Shown: positions 18,175 through 26,782 of the stretch, in pieces
Layout: each line of letters opens with the position of its first letter
How positions within the stretch are numbered: position 1 is the stretch's first letter
Source of the DNA: Alicyclobacillus sp.
GTDB taxonomy: Bacteria; Bacillota; Bacilli; Alicyclobacillales; Alicyclobacillaceae
Assembly (NCBI GenBank): GCA_023511725.1
Contig: JAIMAY010000007.1
Coordinates: 1 to 64,000 of the forward strand
DNA length: 64,000 nucleotides
Direction: 5' to 3'
Notes under the pieces: generated by a model
What the model was told of the DNA's origin: nothing
Seen by the model: only the letters and a program-made list of their open reading frames with translations
The model's database searches: none
Translations under genes and position numbers: made by a program

Positions 18175-19940
18175 AGCGGATACCCCCCGGCCTCCATCAC
18201 CCAGCGCGCCGCTTGACGCCTGTGGGCGATGGCCTGCGGATCATAGAGCCGGGCGAGATCGCGGAGTGCATCCAACGCCTGCTCCCGAACCCCGCGGTGA
18301 TCTCCGACCGCCGCCAGGACCGCCAGGGCTGCGCGCTGCCCCGCCGCAATGGCGTCGTCGGCGCAGATACCCGCGAGCACCGTCAGCCGCTCGCGACGAG
18401 CCGCATCCTCGCCGGCCAGGTGTGCGCGCACCGCGCGAAGGACAGCACTCTCCGCCGCGTACAGGGGAATGGCGAGATCGGCCAGGTGCATGGCGAGCTC
18501 CTGCTCATCGTCCAACCGGCCCGAGAAACGGTCCGCCACAAGCGCGCTGCCGGCCAGGAACAGTCTGCGCAGCGCCTCCACCACCGTGCGTTCGCGGCGC
18601 AGTGGACCGTCCTCCACATCCAACGGCCGGCCCAATGCATCGACCGCCGCGGACAGCCTGGCGAGCGCCTCAGGCTCCTTGCTGATCCGCCGCAGGAAGT
18701 GCGTCGGGATGAGCAGCCGGTTGATCTCATTGGTCCCCTCGAAGATGCGCTGAATGCGCGCGTCGCGCAGCATCTGTTCCACGTGGTACTCCTTGATGTA
18801 GCCGTACCCGCCGTGGATCTGCACGGCCTCGTCCGCGACGGACCACAGCGTCTCCGATCCAAACACCTTGCACACCGCGCACTCGATGGCGTGCTCGCGA
18901 AGCCTCGCCTCGGTCTCGCGCAGCCCCGGTTCCTCGTACAGCGGGCCCAGCGCCGCCTCGAGCAGCGCCGCCGTCCGATACTGCAGCGATTCGCCAGTGT
19001 AGATGCGCGCCGCCATGCTCGCCAGCTTCTCCTGCGTCGCCGGGAACTCGGCGATGGCTCGGCCGAACTGTCGCCGCTCCAGCGCGTAGCGCGCCGCCAC
19101 CTGCAGAGCGCGCTTGGCACCGCCGATGTTGCCGCTGCCGAGATTGAAGCGGCCGAGATTCAGCACGCCGAGCGCCACCGCGTGACCGCGTCCAACCTCG
19201 CCAATGACGTTCTCTACCGGTACCGGGCAGTCTTCAAAGTAGACCTGACGCGTGGATGAACCCTTGATGCCCATCTTGTTCTCCTCAGGACCGAGCGACA
19301 CACCGGGGAAGTTGCGCTCGACCAGGAACGCGGTGAAGCGCTCACCGTCGACCTTGGCGTAGACAATGAACGTATCCGCGAAGGCCGCATTGGTGATGAA
19401 CTGCTTCGTCCCATTCAGCAGATAGTGGGTGCCCGCGTCGTTGAGACGCGCCGTGGTTTTGGCGTTCAGCGCATCGGATCCCGCCGCCGGCTCCGTCAGG
19501 CAATACGCGCCCAGAAACTCGCCGCTCGCCATCTTGGGCAGGACACGCCGCTTCACCTCGGGCGTCGCAAAATAGGTGATGGGCAGCGTCGCGATGCACG
19601 TATGATTGGAATGTGCCACGCCGTAGCTGCCGGTCATGCCCACCGCCTCACCGACGATGGCCTTGCTGACCTTATCCAGCCCCAGCCCGCCGTATTGCTC
19701 CGGTACGCTGTGCGCAAGCAACCCCAGTTCGCCGGCCTGCTTCAGCAACCGCACCACCACATCGAAATCCTGCGCCTCAATGGCTTCGTTTTGCGGCAAC
19801 ACTTCCTTCTCCACGAAGTCCAGTGCCGTTTTGCGGATCAGGCGGTGCTCCTCGGTGAACTGCTCCGGCGTGAACACCGCCTCCGGCTCCGTCGCCTGCA
19901 GCAGGAACTCTCCCCCGCGTGGATACGCTGTGGACTCCAC
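18171..19940 (-). CDS. Long acyl-CoA dehydrogenase with C-terminal extension (FadE/YusJ-like)
   Basis: A 589-residue FAD enzyme introducing the alpha-beta double bond into acyl-CoA. The core (residues ~30-410) has YCLTEPAAGSDA, the FAD loop FITNAAFADTFIVYAKV, RRQFGRAIAEF, QIHGGYGYIKEYHVEQMLRDARI, and the catalytic Glu in IFEGTNEINRLL. A ~170-residue helical C-terminal extension, as in VLCAD/ACAD9 and Bacillus FadE, suggests long-chain substrates. GTG at 19940 follows GAGGAGGATGACCG. It heads the operon with thioesterase, ligase, comB and SDR, behind a promoter and palindromic operator at 20026-20097. Confidence 0.94.
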   Translation of the reverse strand: MESTAYPRGGEFLLQATEPEAVFTPEQFTEEHRLIRKTALDFVEKEVLPQNEAIEAQDFDVVVRLLKQAGELGLLAHSVPEQYGGLGLDKVSKAIVGEAVGMTGSYGVAHSNHTCIATLPITYFATPEVKRRVLPKMASGEFLGAYCLTEPAAGSDALNAKTTARLNDAGTHYLLNGTKQFITNAAFADTFIVYAKVDGERFTAFLVERNFPGVSLGPEENKMGIKGSSTRQVYFEDCPVPVENVIGEVGRGHAVALGVLNLGRFNLGSGNIGGAKRALQVAARYALERRQFGRAIAEFPATQEKLASMAARIYTGESLQYRTAALLEAALGPLYEEPGLRETEARLREHAIECAVCKVFGSETLWSVADEAVQIHGGYGYIKEYHVEQMLRDARIQRIFEGTNEINRLLIPTHFLRRISKEPEALARLSAAVDALGRPLDVEDGPLRRERTVVEALRRLFLAGSALVADRFSGRLDDEQELAMHLADLAIPLYAAESAVLRAVRAHLAGEDAARRERLTVLAGICADDAIAAGQRAALAVLAAVGDHRGVREQALDALRDLARLYDPQAIAHRRQAARWVMEAGGYPL

Positions 19941-20025
19941 CGGTCATCCTCCTCGCTCTCTGTCTCATTCACGATGTCCGCGCCTGACCGGGCACCGCGG
20001 GGATCTCGGGCTGTAAGCCCTTTCA

Positions 20026-20041
20026 GTTTCACATGCGAAAC
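20026..20041. promoter_or_regulatory. Operator copy A of the shared 16-bp palindrome
   Basis: GTTTCACATGCGAAAC matches the perfect palindrome GTTTCACATGTGAAAC at 15 of 16 positions. It lies at about +21 to +36 of the acyl-CoA dehydrogenase transcript (minus strand), a repressor road-block position, and upstream of divergent fadH. Related copies are at 29835-29850 and 45038-45053. Confidence 0.7.
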
Positions 20042-20049
20042 AACATTTC

Positions 20050-20078
20050 TGGATTCCTGATAGTGTTTAAGATAATAT
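20050..20078 (+). promoter_or_regulatory. Possible promoter of fadH
   Basis: TGGATT (20050-20055) and TAATAT (20073-20078) are 17 bp apart. The -10 is fair and the -35 weak. It overlaps the divergent promoter, so one bound protein could control both directions. Confidence 0.35.
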
Positions 20079-20097
20079 ACTGAAGAGTCTTCGTCAA
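20069..20097 (-). promoter_or_regulatory. Promoter of the acyl-CoA dehydrogenase operon
   Basis: On the minus strand TTGACG (20092-20097), a 17-bp spacer and TATCTT (20069-20074) give a start near 20062, about 120 nt before the GTG of the dehydrogenase. Operator copy A lies just downstream of the start. Confidence 0.6.
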
Positions 20098-20153
20098 CTC
20101 GAATCTCGCACGGCTCGCAGGTTTTCATATTTCCTCGGAAAGGACGGATACGG

Positions 20154-20942
20154 ATGCTGCCGAAAGAGACACTCGCGGGGCAAACGGTTTTGATCACAGG
20201 CGGAGGGACCGGCATCGGCAAGGGTATTGCGGTGGAGGCGGCCCGGCTGGGGGCGAATATCGTGATCGCCAGCCGGAAGCGGGAGCACCTGGACCCCGCT
20301 GCGCAGGAACTCCAGGATCTCGGCGCGAAGGTCCTGGCGCTGACGCTGGACGTTCGCGACCCCGACGCGGTGGCGCAGGTGTTCGACACGGCGGTGCAGC
20401 ACTTCGGCCGGGTCGATCACGTGGTCAACAACGCCGCCGGCAACTTCATCTGCCCGGCCGAGAAGCTGTCCGTCAACGGGTGGCGCGCGGTGGTCGGGAT
20501 TGTGCTCGACGGTACGTTTTACATGAGCCAGACGGCGGGCAAGTACTGGATCCGCGAAGGACTGCGCGGCACCATTACGAATATCGTCGCCACCTATGCC
20601 TGGGGGGCCGGACCCGGCGTGGTGCACTCCGCGTCCGCGAAAGCCGGTGTGCTCGCCATGACACGCACACTCGCCGTAGAGTGGGGGCCGCTGGGTATCC
20701 GTGTCAACGCCATCGCGCCCGGACCCATCGAGGGTACCGGCGCGGCGCCACAGCTGTGGCCGACGGAGGAAGACAGGCAGCGCGTCTTGCGCGGTGTGCC
20801 GCTCGGCCGGTTTGGCAGGGTCGAGGAAATCGCCCACGCCGCTTGCTATCTGATGTCACCTTACGCCGATTACATCAGCGGCGAATGCCTCACCATCGAC
20901 GGTGCCGCCTGGCTCAATAACCGGCGGTTTGCACGCGATTGA
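20154..20942 (+). CDS. fadH: 2,4-dienoyl-CoA reductase, SDR type
   Basis: A 262-residue NADPH-dependent reductase of polyunsaturated acyl-CoA. It has TGGGTGIGKGIA, NNAAGNFICPAEKLSVNGW and RVNAIAPGPIEGTG. The usual YxxxK is replaced by HSASAKAGV, exactly the replacement seen in peroxisomal/mitochondrial-type dienoyl-CoA reductases (SASAKAGV). That distinguishes it from ordinary SDRs here. ATG at 20154 follows GGAAAGGACGG. It is divergent from the acyl-CoA dehydrogenase operon and shares its regulatory region, so unsaturated fatty acids are probably among the substrates. Confidence 0.88.
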   Translation: MLPKETLAGQTVLITGGGTGIGKGIAVEAARLGANIVIASRKREHLDPAAQELQDLGAKVLALTLDVRDPDAVAQVFDTAVQHFGRVDHVVNNAAGNFICPAEKLSVNGWRAVVGIVLDGTFYMSQTAGKYWIREGLRGTITNIVATYAWGAGPGVVHSASAKAGVLAMTRTLAVEWGPLGIRVNAIAPGPIEGTGAAPQLWPTEEDRQRVLRGVPLGRFGRVEEIAHAACYLMSPYADYISGECLTIDGAAWLNNRRFARD

Positions 20943-21017
20943 ACCCTTGGGAGGATGACGGCATGTACGTATTTTGAATGACAGATTTGATCACCGCGTA
21001 ACGGAGAGATAAGCCGC

Positions 21018-21061
21018 GGAGGCCGGCCATCCCGGATGAACACCGTGACCATCCGGCCTCC
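21018..21061. terminator. Inverted repeat downstream of fadH and of the carboxyltransferase
   Basis: GGAGGCCGG (21018-21026) and CCGGCCTCC (21053-21061) are exact complements enclosing a second short stem (GGATG/CATCC). It lies between convergent genes. No T run follows, so intrinsic termination is uncertain. Nothing else is recognisable in 20943-21139. Confidence 0.4.
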
Positions 21062-21139
21062 GGCCGTGTACGACCTGCGCTTGCCGCTGCTCAGCACCTC
21101 GCCACCGTATCCCTCACGAGCCCTTCACGGCCGCATCCC

Positions 21140-22696
21140 TCACGGCCGCATGCCGTGTAAGGAGGGTCCCAACTGCGTAGGCAAGAGGCGGTATGCATCG
21201 TATACCCATTCGCACAGCAGCGGCCGGGTGTCGCGCGGATCAATGATCTCCTCGATTCCGAACGCTTCCGCCGTGCGGAAGGGCGACCGGACCGCCTCCA
21301 GCCGCTGCAGGATCTGCTCGAATAGTGCCTTCGGGTCCTCGGCGGCCTCGAGTTCGCGGCGATACGCCACCTGCAGTCCCCCCTCTATCGGCAGGGAACC
21401 CCAGTCCCCCGACGGCCACGCATACCGGAAGTGCAGCCCATGCCCGTTGATCATTCCAGCGCCACCCACACCGTACACTCGCCGCAGGATGATCTCTATC
21501 ATCGGCACCGTCGCCTGATAGACCGCCGCGATGGCGCGTACGCCGCGGCGGACGGTGCCGCGCAATTCCGCCTGCAAGCCGATGGCGAGCCCAGGCTGGT
21601 CCACCAGGTTGACGATGGGCAGATGGAACGTCTGGCAAAGGTCGACGAACCGCTCCAGCTTCTCGCACGCCTCCGCCGTCAGCGCGCCGCCCGACACAAA
21701 CGGATCCGGCGCAATCACGCCCACCGGGTGGCCGTCGAGACGCGCCAACAACGTCACGATGGACCCGCCGAACGTGCGGCCCAGCTCAAACAGAGAATCA
21801 TGATCAAAGATGAGCGGCAGGATCTCGCGAATCCGGTACGGCTGGCGGCGGTTGCGAGGAATGGCGTGGATCAGCTTGTCCTCGCGCCGCTGCGGATCAT
21901 CCTGAGAAGGCTGCACGGGCGGCACCTCCCACACGTTCTGCGGCAGGTAGGACAGGAAGCGCCGGATCTGTTGAAACGCATCGTCCTCCGATTCGGCAAT
22001 GTTGTCGATCACGCCGCTCTGCCGATGCACCTGCACCCCGCCCAACTCTTCCTTGCTCAGGTCCTGGCCAATGCCGGCCTTCACCACCGCGGGGCCCGCG
22101 ACGAACAACTGGGACGTACCCGCCACCATCACCGAGAAATGTGATGCTGCCACGCGGGCCGCACCTAGCCCCGCCACGGATCCGAGGCAAGCCGCCACCA
22201 CCGGCACGCGGGAAAGGTTCGCCACGACCAGGTCCCACGCGGGGTTCACCGGTACATACGTGTATCCCCAATCCTCCAGGGTCTTGACGGACCCGCCACC
22301 GCCCGTGCCGTCCACCAAACGGATGATGGGGATGCGAAAATCGTGCGCCATGCGCTCCGCGTATTCCTGCTTCCCGCGGATGGCGCCGTCCGCCGCGCCA
22401 CCGCGCACGGTGAAATCGTCGCCCGCCACCACCACCTTGCGGCCGTTGATACGCCCCGTACCGAAGATGAAGTTGGCCGGGCGAAAATCCTGAAGACGCC
22501 CGTCCTCGTCGTACACGGCCTTGCCCGCCAAGGCGCCCGTCTCATGGAAGCTGCCGGGATCCAGAAGTCGCTCGATCCGCTCTCGCACCGTCAGCCGCCC
22601 GGCGGCATGTTGGCGCGCCACTCGCTCAGGCCCACCCATCTGCTGAGCCAACGCCATCCGGCGGTGAAGTTCCTCCACTTCCGGTTGCCAACTCAC
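21140..22696 (-). CDS. Acyl-CoA carboxylase carboxyltransferase (beta) subunit
   Basis: A 518-residue carboxyltransferase of the propionyl-/methylcrotonyl-/acetyl-CoA carboxylase class. It has RERIERLLDPGSFHETG at the N-terminus, VVVAGDDFTVRGGAAD, the acyl-CoA pocket GTGGGGSVKTLEDWG and SVAGLGAARVAASHFSVMV, and the biotin-side PIVNLVDQPGLAIG and GVGGAGMINGHG. GTG at 22696 follows GGAGGAGACAGC. It is last in a seven-gene acyl-CoA operon. Neither a biotin carboxylase nor a BCCP is in the window, so the partner is elsewhere or the protein acts as a decarboxylase subunit. Confidence 0.9.
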   Translation of the reverse strand: MSWQPEVEELHRRMALAQQMGGPERVARQHAAGRLTVRERIERLLDPGSFHETGALAGKAVYDEDGRLQDFRPANFIFGTGRINGRKVVVAGDDFTVRGGAADGAIRGKQEYAERMAHDFRIPIIRLVDGTGGGGSVKTLEDWGYTYVPVNPAWDLVVANLSRVPVVAACLGSVAGLGAARVAASHFSVMVAGTSQLFVAGPAVVKAGIGQDLSKEELGGVQVHRQSGVIDNIAESEDDAFQQIRRFLSYLPQNVWEVPPVQPSQDDPQRREDKLIHAIPRNRRQPYRIREILPLIFDHDSLFELGRTFGGSIVTLLARLDGHPVGVIAPDPFVSGGALTAEACEKLERFVDLCQTFHLPIVNLVDQPGLAIGLQAELRGTVRRGVRAIAAVYQATVPMIEIILRRVYGVGGAGMINGHGLHFRYAWPSGDWGSLPIEGGLQVAYRRELEAAEDPKALFEQILQRLEAVRSPFRTAEAFGIEEIIDPRDTRPLLCEWVYDAYRLLPTQLGPSLHGMRP

Positions 22697-22726
22697 GCTG
22701 TCTCCTCCTTCACCGCATCTGCATCG

Positions 22727-24451
22727 TCAAGATGGAAGCCACTCGCGCAGCTTCTCCTTTTGCACCTTCCCCGTCGTGGTCAACGGTAGAGCGTCCACCA
22801 CCCGGACCTCCGGCACTTTGTGCGGCGACATCTCCGCCCGGCACCACGCCGCGATGGAAGCCTCGTCCCACTGGTGTCGCAGCACAGGGTCGAGTTCGAC
22901 AAACGCCACCGGGACCTCGCCCTTGTCCGCGTCCGACCGTCCAATGACTGCGCACTTGCGCACGGCGGGATGGCGGCTGAGGAGCACCTCAATCTCCGCC
23001 GGAAATACGCTCACGCCTTTCACCTTCAGCATCTCTTTGCGTCTCCCGAGGTAGTGCAGGCAGCCCCGTTCATCGAGCCGACCGATGTCCCCCGTGTGCA
23101 TCCACCCGTCGACGATGGCCGCCGCCGTCTCCTCTGGACGCCGCCAGTAGCCCTTGCACAAGGAGGGCGTGCGGATGACGATCTCGCCCGCCTCCCCGAG
23201 CGGCAGCGGCTGCCGCGTTTCAAAGTCGACAATCACGATATCCGTGCCTGGCATCGGCAAACCGACAAACACCGGCTCGCCGGTCAGATCCCCATCATTC
23301 TCCTGGAACCCGAGCGTGATAGTATCCCCGGTGTGCGTCTCGGTCATACCGTAGGCGGCCTCGCGCAGCATCACATGCGCACCCACGAGCGCCTGCCAGC
23401 GCCGCCGCTCCGCTACGCTGACCTTCTTGATAAACGACATGCCGAGGACGGATCGGATGCTGGCGAGGTCCTCCACGCGCCCCGCGCGCTCAGCCAGGTC
23501 CAGCAGTTCCACCAGATTGTCCATGACACCCAGCAGATGCGTGACACGGTGATGCCGGATGGCGGTCAGAACCGCCTCCGCGTCCCAGCGCGTCAACAGC
23601 ACCGTCGGCCGGCCGCTGAACACCGGGTGCAGCAACCCGTTGTTCTCCCCAGCGATCCAAAATATCGGCACGTAGGTGAGCCCCACCGCGTCGTCCGCGC
23701 GGCCCGTCATGAACGTGGCGGCGCATGCGGCGGTGTAGACCATATCGCGCTGGGTGTGGATGCAGCCCTTGGGCAACCCCGTGGTGCCGCCGGTGTAGTT
23801 GAGTGCCGCCGGCGCATCGAGATCGTCCGCCATCGGAAACGGCGTCGCCGGCATCGCATGCAGGACCCGCAGCAGATCAGCCTCCTGGGGGGATGGTGGT
23901 TCATCGCGTAGCGCCGCCGGAACGGGGATGGCCGGGTCCGCCGGGAGAAAATCCGCGACGCGTGTCCATATGAGCTGCGGATCGCCCTTCTCAACGACCG
24001 CCTGCAGCAGCGATTGCAGCGAGGTCATCGCCACCATCAGCCTCGGTTCGCTATCCGCCAGCACGTGCTCCAGCTCCAGCGCCCTGTACATGGGATTGAC
24101 GGGAACATGGACGCACCCCGCCTTGAGAATGCCGTAGAACGCGATGTGGAACTGCGGGCAGTTGGGCAGCATCACCGCGACCCGATCCCCCGGCATCAGC
24201 CCGCGCTCCCGCAGGAGATGTGCAAACCGGTCGCTGAGGGCATCAAGCTCGGCGAACGTGAGCGGTCTGCCGTAAAACCACACCGCGGGCACGTTCGGCG
24301 CGTGCTGGGCCCAGTGCCGGAGGTACTGCGTGAGCGGCACCATCCCCAGGGGGTATTCGGGTTCGCGCGGCAGGCCGCTCGGCCAGTGGCGCTGTTGCAG
24401 CGCGCGCCACTGTGCGGCCGCCGCTTCATATGCAGTCGTCCACGCTGACAT
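22727..24451 (-). CDS. AMP-forming acyl-CoA synthetase
   Basis: A 574-residue adenylating enzyme. Motifs are NYTGGTTGLPKGCIHTQ (ATP loop), AYGMTETHTGD, DGWMHTGDIGRLDERG, KEMLKVKGVSVFPAEIE and the C-terminal lysine segment LTTTGKVQKEKL. ATG at 24451 follows GGGAGGCGCGGC. It lies 12 nt after the phosphotriesterase-family gene and 30 nt before the carboxyltransferase. One of four AMP-forming ligases here; sequence divergence among them suggests different acids. Confidence 0.92.
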   Translation of the reverse strand: MSAWTTAYEAAAAQWRALQQRHWPSGLPREPEYPLGMVPLTQYLRHWAQHAPNVPAVWFYGRPLTFAELDALSDRFAHLLRERGLMPGDRVAVMLPNCPQFHIAFYGILKAGCVHVPVNPMYRALELEHVLADSEPRLMVAMTSLQSLLQAVVEKGDPQLIWTRVADFLPADPAIPVPAALRDEPPSPQEADLLRVLHAMPATPFPMADDLDAPAALNYTGGTTGLPKGCIHTQRDMVYTAACAATFMTGRADDAVGLTYVPIFWIAGENNGLLHPVFSGRPTVLLTRWDAEAVLTAIRHHRVTHLLGVMDNLVELLDLAERAGRVEDLASIRSVLGMSFIKKVSVAERRRWQALVGAHVMLREAAYGMTETHTGDTITLGFQENDGDLTGEPVFVGLPMPGTDIVIVDFETRQPLPLGEAGEIVIRTPSLCKGYWRRPEETAAAIVDGWMHTGDIGRLDERGCLHYLGRRKEMLKVKGVSVFPAEIEVLLSRHPAVRKCAVIGRSDADKGEVPVAFVELDPVLRHQWDEASIAAWCRAEMSPHKVPEVRVVDALPLTTTGKVQKEKLREWLPS

Positions 24452-24463
24452 GCCGCGCCTCCC

Positions 24464-25444
24464 TCAGCCGCCAAAGATGCGGCGTGGGTTGTCGACGAAG
24501 ATACGCTCAATCTGCTCCTCGGAGATCCCGGCCTTCCGCAGCACCGGGATGACGTGGTCGAAGATGTGGGTCGGGTGCCAGTTCTCCATCAGCGCGGCGG
24601 CCTGCGGCGGCGGACTCAGCGGCCGTCCGCACCAGCAGTTCACCGTGTCGTGCGAGAGCACGATGCGGTCGCCATAGCCCATGCCGATGAGGCCGATGAG
24701 GACCGTCTCGCGGTGGAAATCCATCGGGCAGCCGGCGATGACCTGCAGGCCGAACCGGTCGAAGGCGATGTTCACACCCTTCTCCAGCGTCGCATAGTGG
24801 TAGCGTACGTCGGTGTTGCCGTCCATATGGCCAATGACGACCCGCGTCGGGTCGGCCCCCTCCGACACGAGAAGCTCGGCCTGTTCCGGTCCCATCGTCC
24901 CCTCCTGGGTGTGGGTGACGATGGTGATGCCCGTCTCCCGCTGGACACGCGCAGCCTGCCGGAAGAACATCTGTTCATACGGCGTGATCTCACCCCGGCT
25001 GGAACCGAGCTTGATGATCCCCGGTTTGATCCCGGTCCGGCCGATGCCCTCGGTGATCTCCGTCATGAACATCTCGTAGATCTCTTTCTCCGCATCGCCG
25101 AACGATGCCCGGAACTTGAAGTAGGCTGGAGCACCCTCGCCCTCGTAGTAGTAGCCGGTGGCGCAGATGATCTGCAGCCCGGTGCGCTCGGAGATCTCCC
25201 GCAACAGCTCCGGGTTGCGGCCGCAGTCGTTGGGGGTCGGATCGACCACCGTCTTCACACCGTGCGCCAAAAGCCTTTTGGCAACGCCAATCCCGATGTC
25301 CAGGGACGCCCTGTGGTCAAACGCACCCAGCGTGATATCCCCCTGATAACCCGGGTAGCCGAAGACGAAGTGCTCGTGCATGAGCGTTTTCCCCAGTTGA
25401 TCCACAGGGACCGGACCCGTTACCGTGTTCACCATCCGCGTCAT
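24464..25444 (-). CDS. Phosphotriesterase-family (amidohydrolase fold) metal hydrolase
   Basis: A 326-residue (beta/alpha)8 hydrolase. All metal and catalytic residues of the PTE family can be seen: H23-x-H25 in LMHEHFVF, the bridging Lys145 in GIIKLGSS, His178 in THTQEG, His206 in GHMDGN and Asp266 in LSHDT. ATG at 25444 is 8 nt after GAGGAGGG. Family members are lactonases, phosphotriesterases or carboxyl-ester/amide hydrolases. Embedded between a CoA ligase and an acyl-CoA dehydrogenase, lactone opening to give a free acid is the most natural role (inference). A hairpin separates it from the upstream gene. Confidence 0.9.
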   Translation of the reverse strand: MTRMVNTVTGPVPVDQLGKTLMHEHFVFGYPGYQGDITLGAFDHRASLDIGIGVAKRLLAHGVKTVVDPTPNDCGRNPELLREISERTGLQIICATGYYYEGEGAPAYFKFRASFGDAEKEIYEMFMTEITEGIGRTGIKPGIIKLGSSRGEITPYEQMFFRQAARVQRETGITIVTHTQEGTMGPEQAELLVSEGADPTRVVIGHMDGNTDVRYHYATLEKGVNIAFDRFGLQVIAGCPMDFHRETVLIGLIGMGYGDRIVLSHDTVNCWCGRPLSPPPQAAALMENWHPTHIFDHVIPVLRKAGISEEQIERIFVDNPRRIFGG

Positions 25445-25528
25445 GGCAAACCCTCCTCGTGCGACGTGGTTGCTGAGGCGTCCGCCTTCAAAGCAGACGG
25501 ACCATTCTGACATGCGGACGTGCAGAAG

Positions 25529-25557
25529 CGGGGCCGGGAGGATGACTCCCCGCCCCG
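25529..25557. terminator. Strong GC hairpin inside the acyl-CoA operon
   Basis: Arms at 25529-25539 and 25547-25557 pair over 10 of 11 bp with a 7-nt loop, between the acyl-CoA dehydrogenase stop and the PTE-family gene (minus strand). With no T run, it is more likely an attenuator or mRNA-processing site than a full terminator. Confidence 0.45.
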
Positions 25558-25567
25558 TGTTGGATCG

Positions 25568-26770
25568 TCACTCGCCGCGCAGCTCGAGCCTGGCCACCTG
25601 CCGCTTGTGCACCTCGTCCGGCCCGTCGGCGATGCGGATGGTGCGCGCATGCGCCCACATCGACGCGAGCGGGAAATCCTGGCTGACGCCCGCGGCGCCA
25701 TGCGCCTGGATGGCCCGATCGATCACGCGCAGGGCCACGTTCGGCGCCACCACCTTGATCATGGCAATCTCCTTCTGCGCCACCTTGTTGCCGACCGTAT
25801 CCATCATGTAGGCGGCCTTGAGCACCAGCAGCCGCGCCTGCTCAATCTCAATCCGAGACTCGGCAATCCACTCGCGGATCACGCCCTGTTCCGCCAGGGG
25901 ACGACCAAAGGCCACACGCTCCTTGACGCGCTTGACCATGAGCTCCAGCGCGCGTTCGGCCATGCCGATCTGGCGCATGCAGTGATGGATCCGGCCCGGA
26001 CCCAGGCGACCCTGCGCGATGGCAAAGCCCTTGCCCTCGCCCCAGATGAGGTTGGACGCCGGAACCCGCACGTTGTCGAAGGTGATCTCGGCGTGGCCAT
26101 GCGGCGCATCGTCGTATCCGAAGACCGACAGCATCCGCTCAATCTTCACGCCCGGCGTGTCGAGCGGGACGATGATCATCGACTGCTGCTCATGACGCGG
26201 CGCATCCGGGTTGGTCTTCCCCATGACGATGGCGAACTTGCAGCGCGGGTCCCCGGCGCCGGACGACCACCACTTGCGCCCGTTGATGACGTACTCGTCA
26301 CCATCGCGCACGATGCTGGCCTGAATGTTGGTGGCGTCCGAAGAAGCGACGTCGGGTTCCGTCATGGAGAAGCACGACCTGATCTCACCGTTCAGCAGCG
26401 GAATCAGCCACTTCTCCTGTTGCTCCTTGCTGCCGTAGCGCACGAGCACCTCCATGTTTCCGGTGTCCGGCGCGCTGCAGTTGAACACCTCCGGTGCAAT
26501 CGGAGAACGGCCCATGATCTCGGCCAGCGGCGCGTATTCCAGATTGGTCAGCCCGGCGCCCCACTCGCTGTCTGGGAGAAACAGGTTCCACAGGCCGGCC
26601 GCCTTCGCCTTGGCCTTCATCTCCTCCATCACCGGCGGGATGTACCAGCGCGTTGGTGCACTTGCCAACTGCTCGGCATACACGCGCTCGCCTGGGTAAA
26701 CGACCTCTTCCATGAACTCCAACAGTTGCGCTCGCAGCCGTTTCACTTTGTCGGAGTACTCGAAATCCAC
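25568..26770 (-). CDS. Acyl-CoA dehydrogenase (ACAD10/11-like)
   Basis: A 400-residue FAD-linked dehydrogenase: [43 protein letters not shown] and the C-terminal [10 protein letters not shown]. The last replaces the FEGTNEI segment and is typical of the ACAD10/11 branch, which handles branched, hydroxylated or aromatic-side-chain acyl-CoA. GTG at 26770 follows GGAGGGTG. It lies 12 nt after a CoA ligase, so the two very likely act on the same acid. Confidence 0.92.
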   Translation of the reverse strand: MDFEYSDKVKRLRAQLLEFMEEVVYPGERVYAEQLASAPTRWYIPPVMEEMKAKAKAAGLWNLFLPDSEWGAGLTNLEYAPLAEIMGRSPIAPEVFNCSAPDTGNMEVLVRYGSKEQQEKWLIPLLNGEIRSCFSMTEPDVASSDATNIQASIVRDGDEYVINGRKWWSSGAGDPRCKFAIVMGKTNPDAPRHEQQSMIIVPLDTPGVKIERMLSVFGYDDAPHGHAEITFDNVRVPASNLIWGEGKGFAIAQGRLGPGRIHHCMRQIGMAERALELMVKRVKERVAFGRPLAEQGVIREWIAESRIEIEQARLLVLKAAYMMDTVGNKVAQKEIAMIKVVAPNVALRVIDRAIQAHGAAGVSQDFPLASMWAHARTIRIADGPDEVHKRQVARLELRGE

Positions 26771-26782
26771 CTTTCACCCTCC

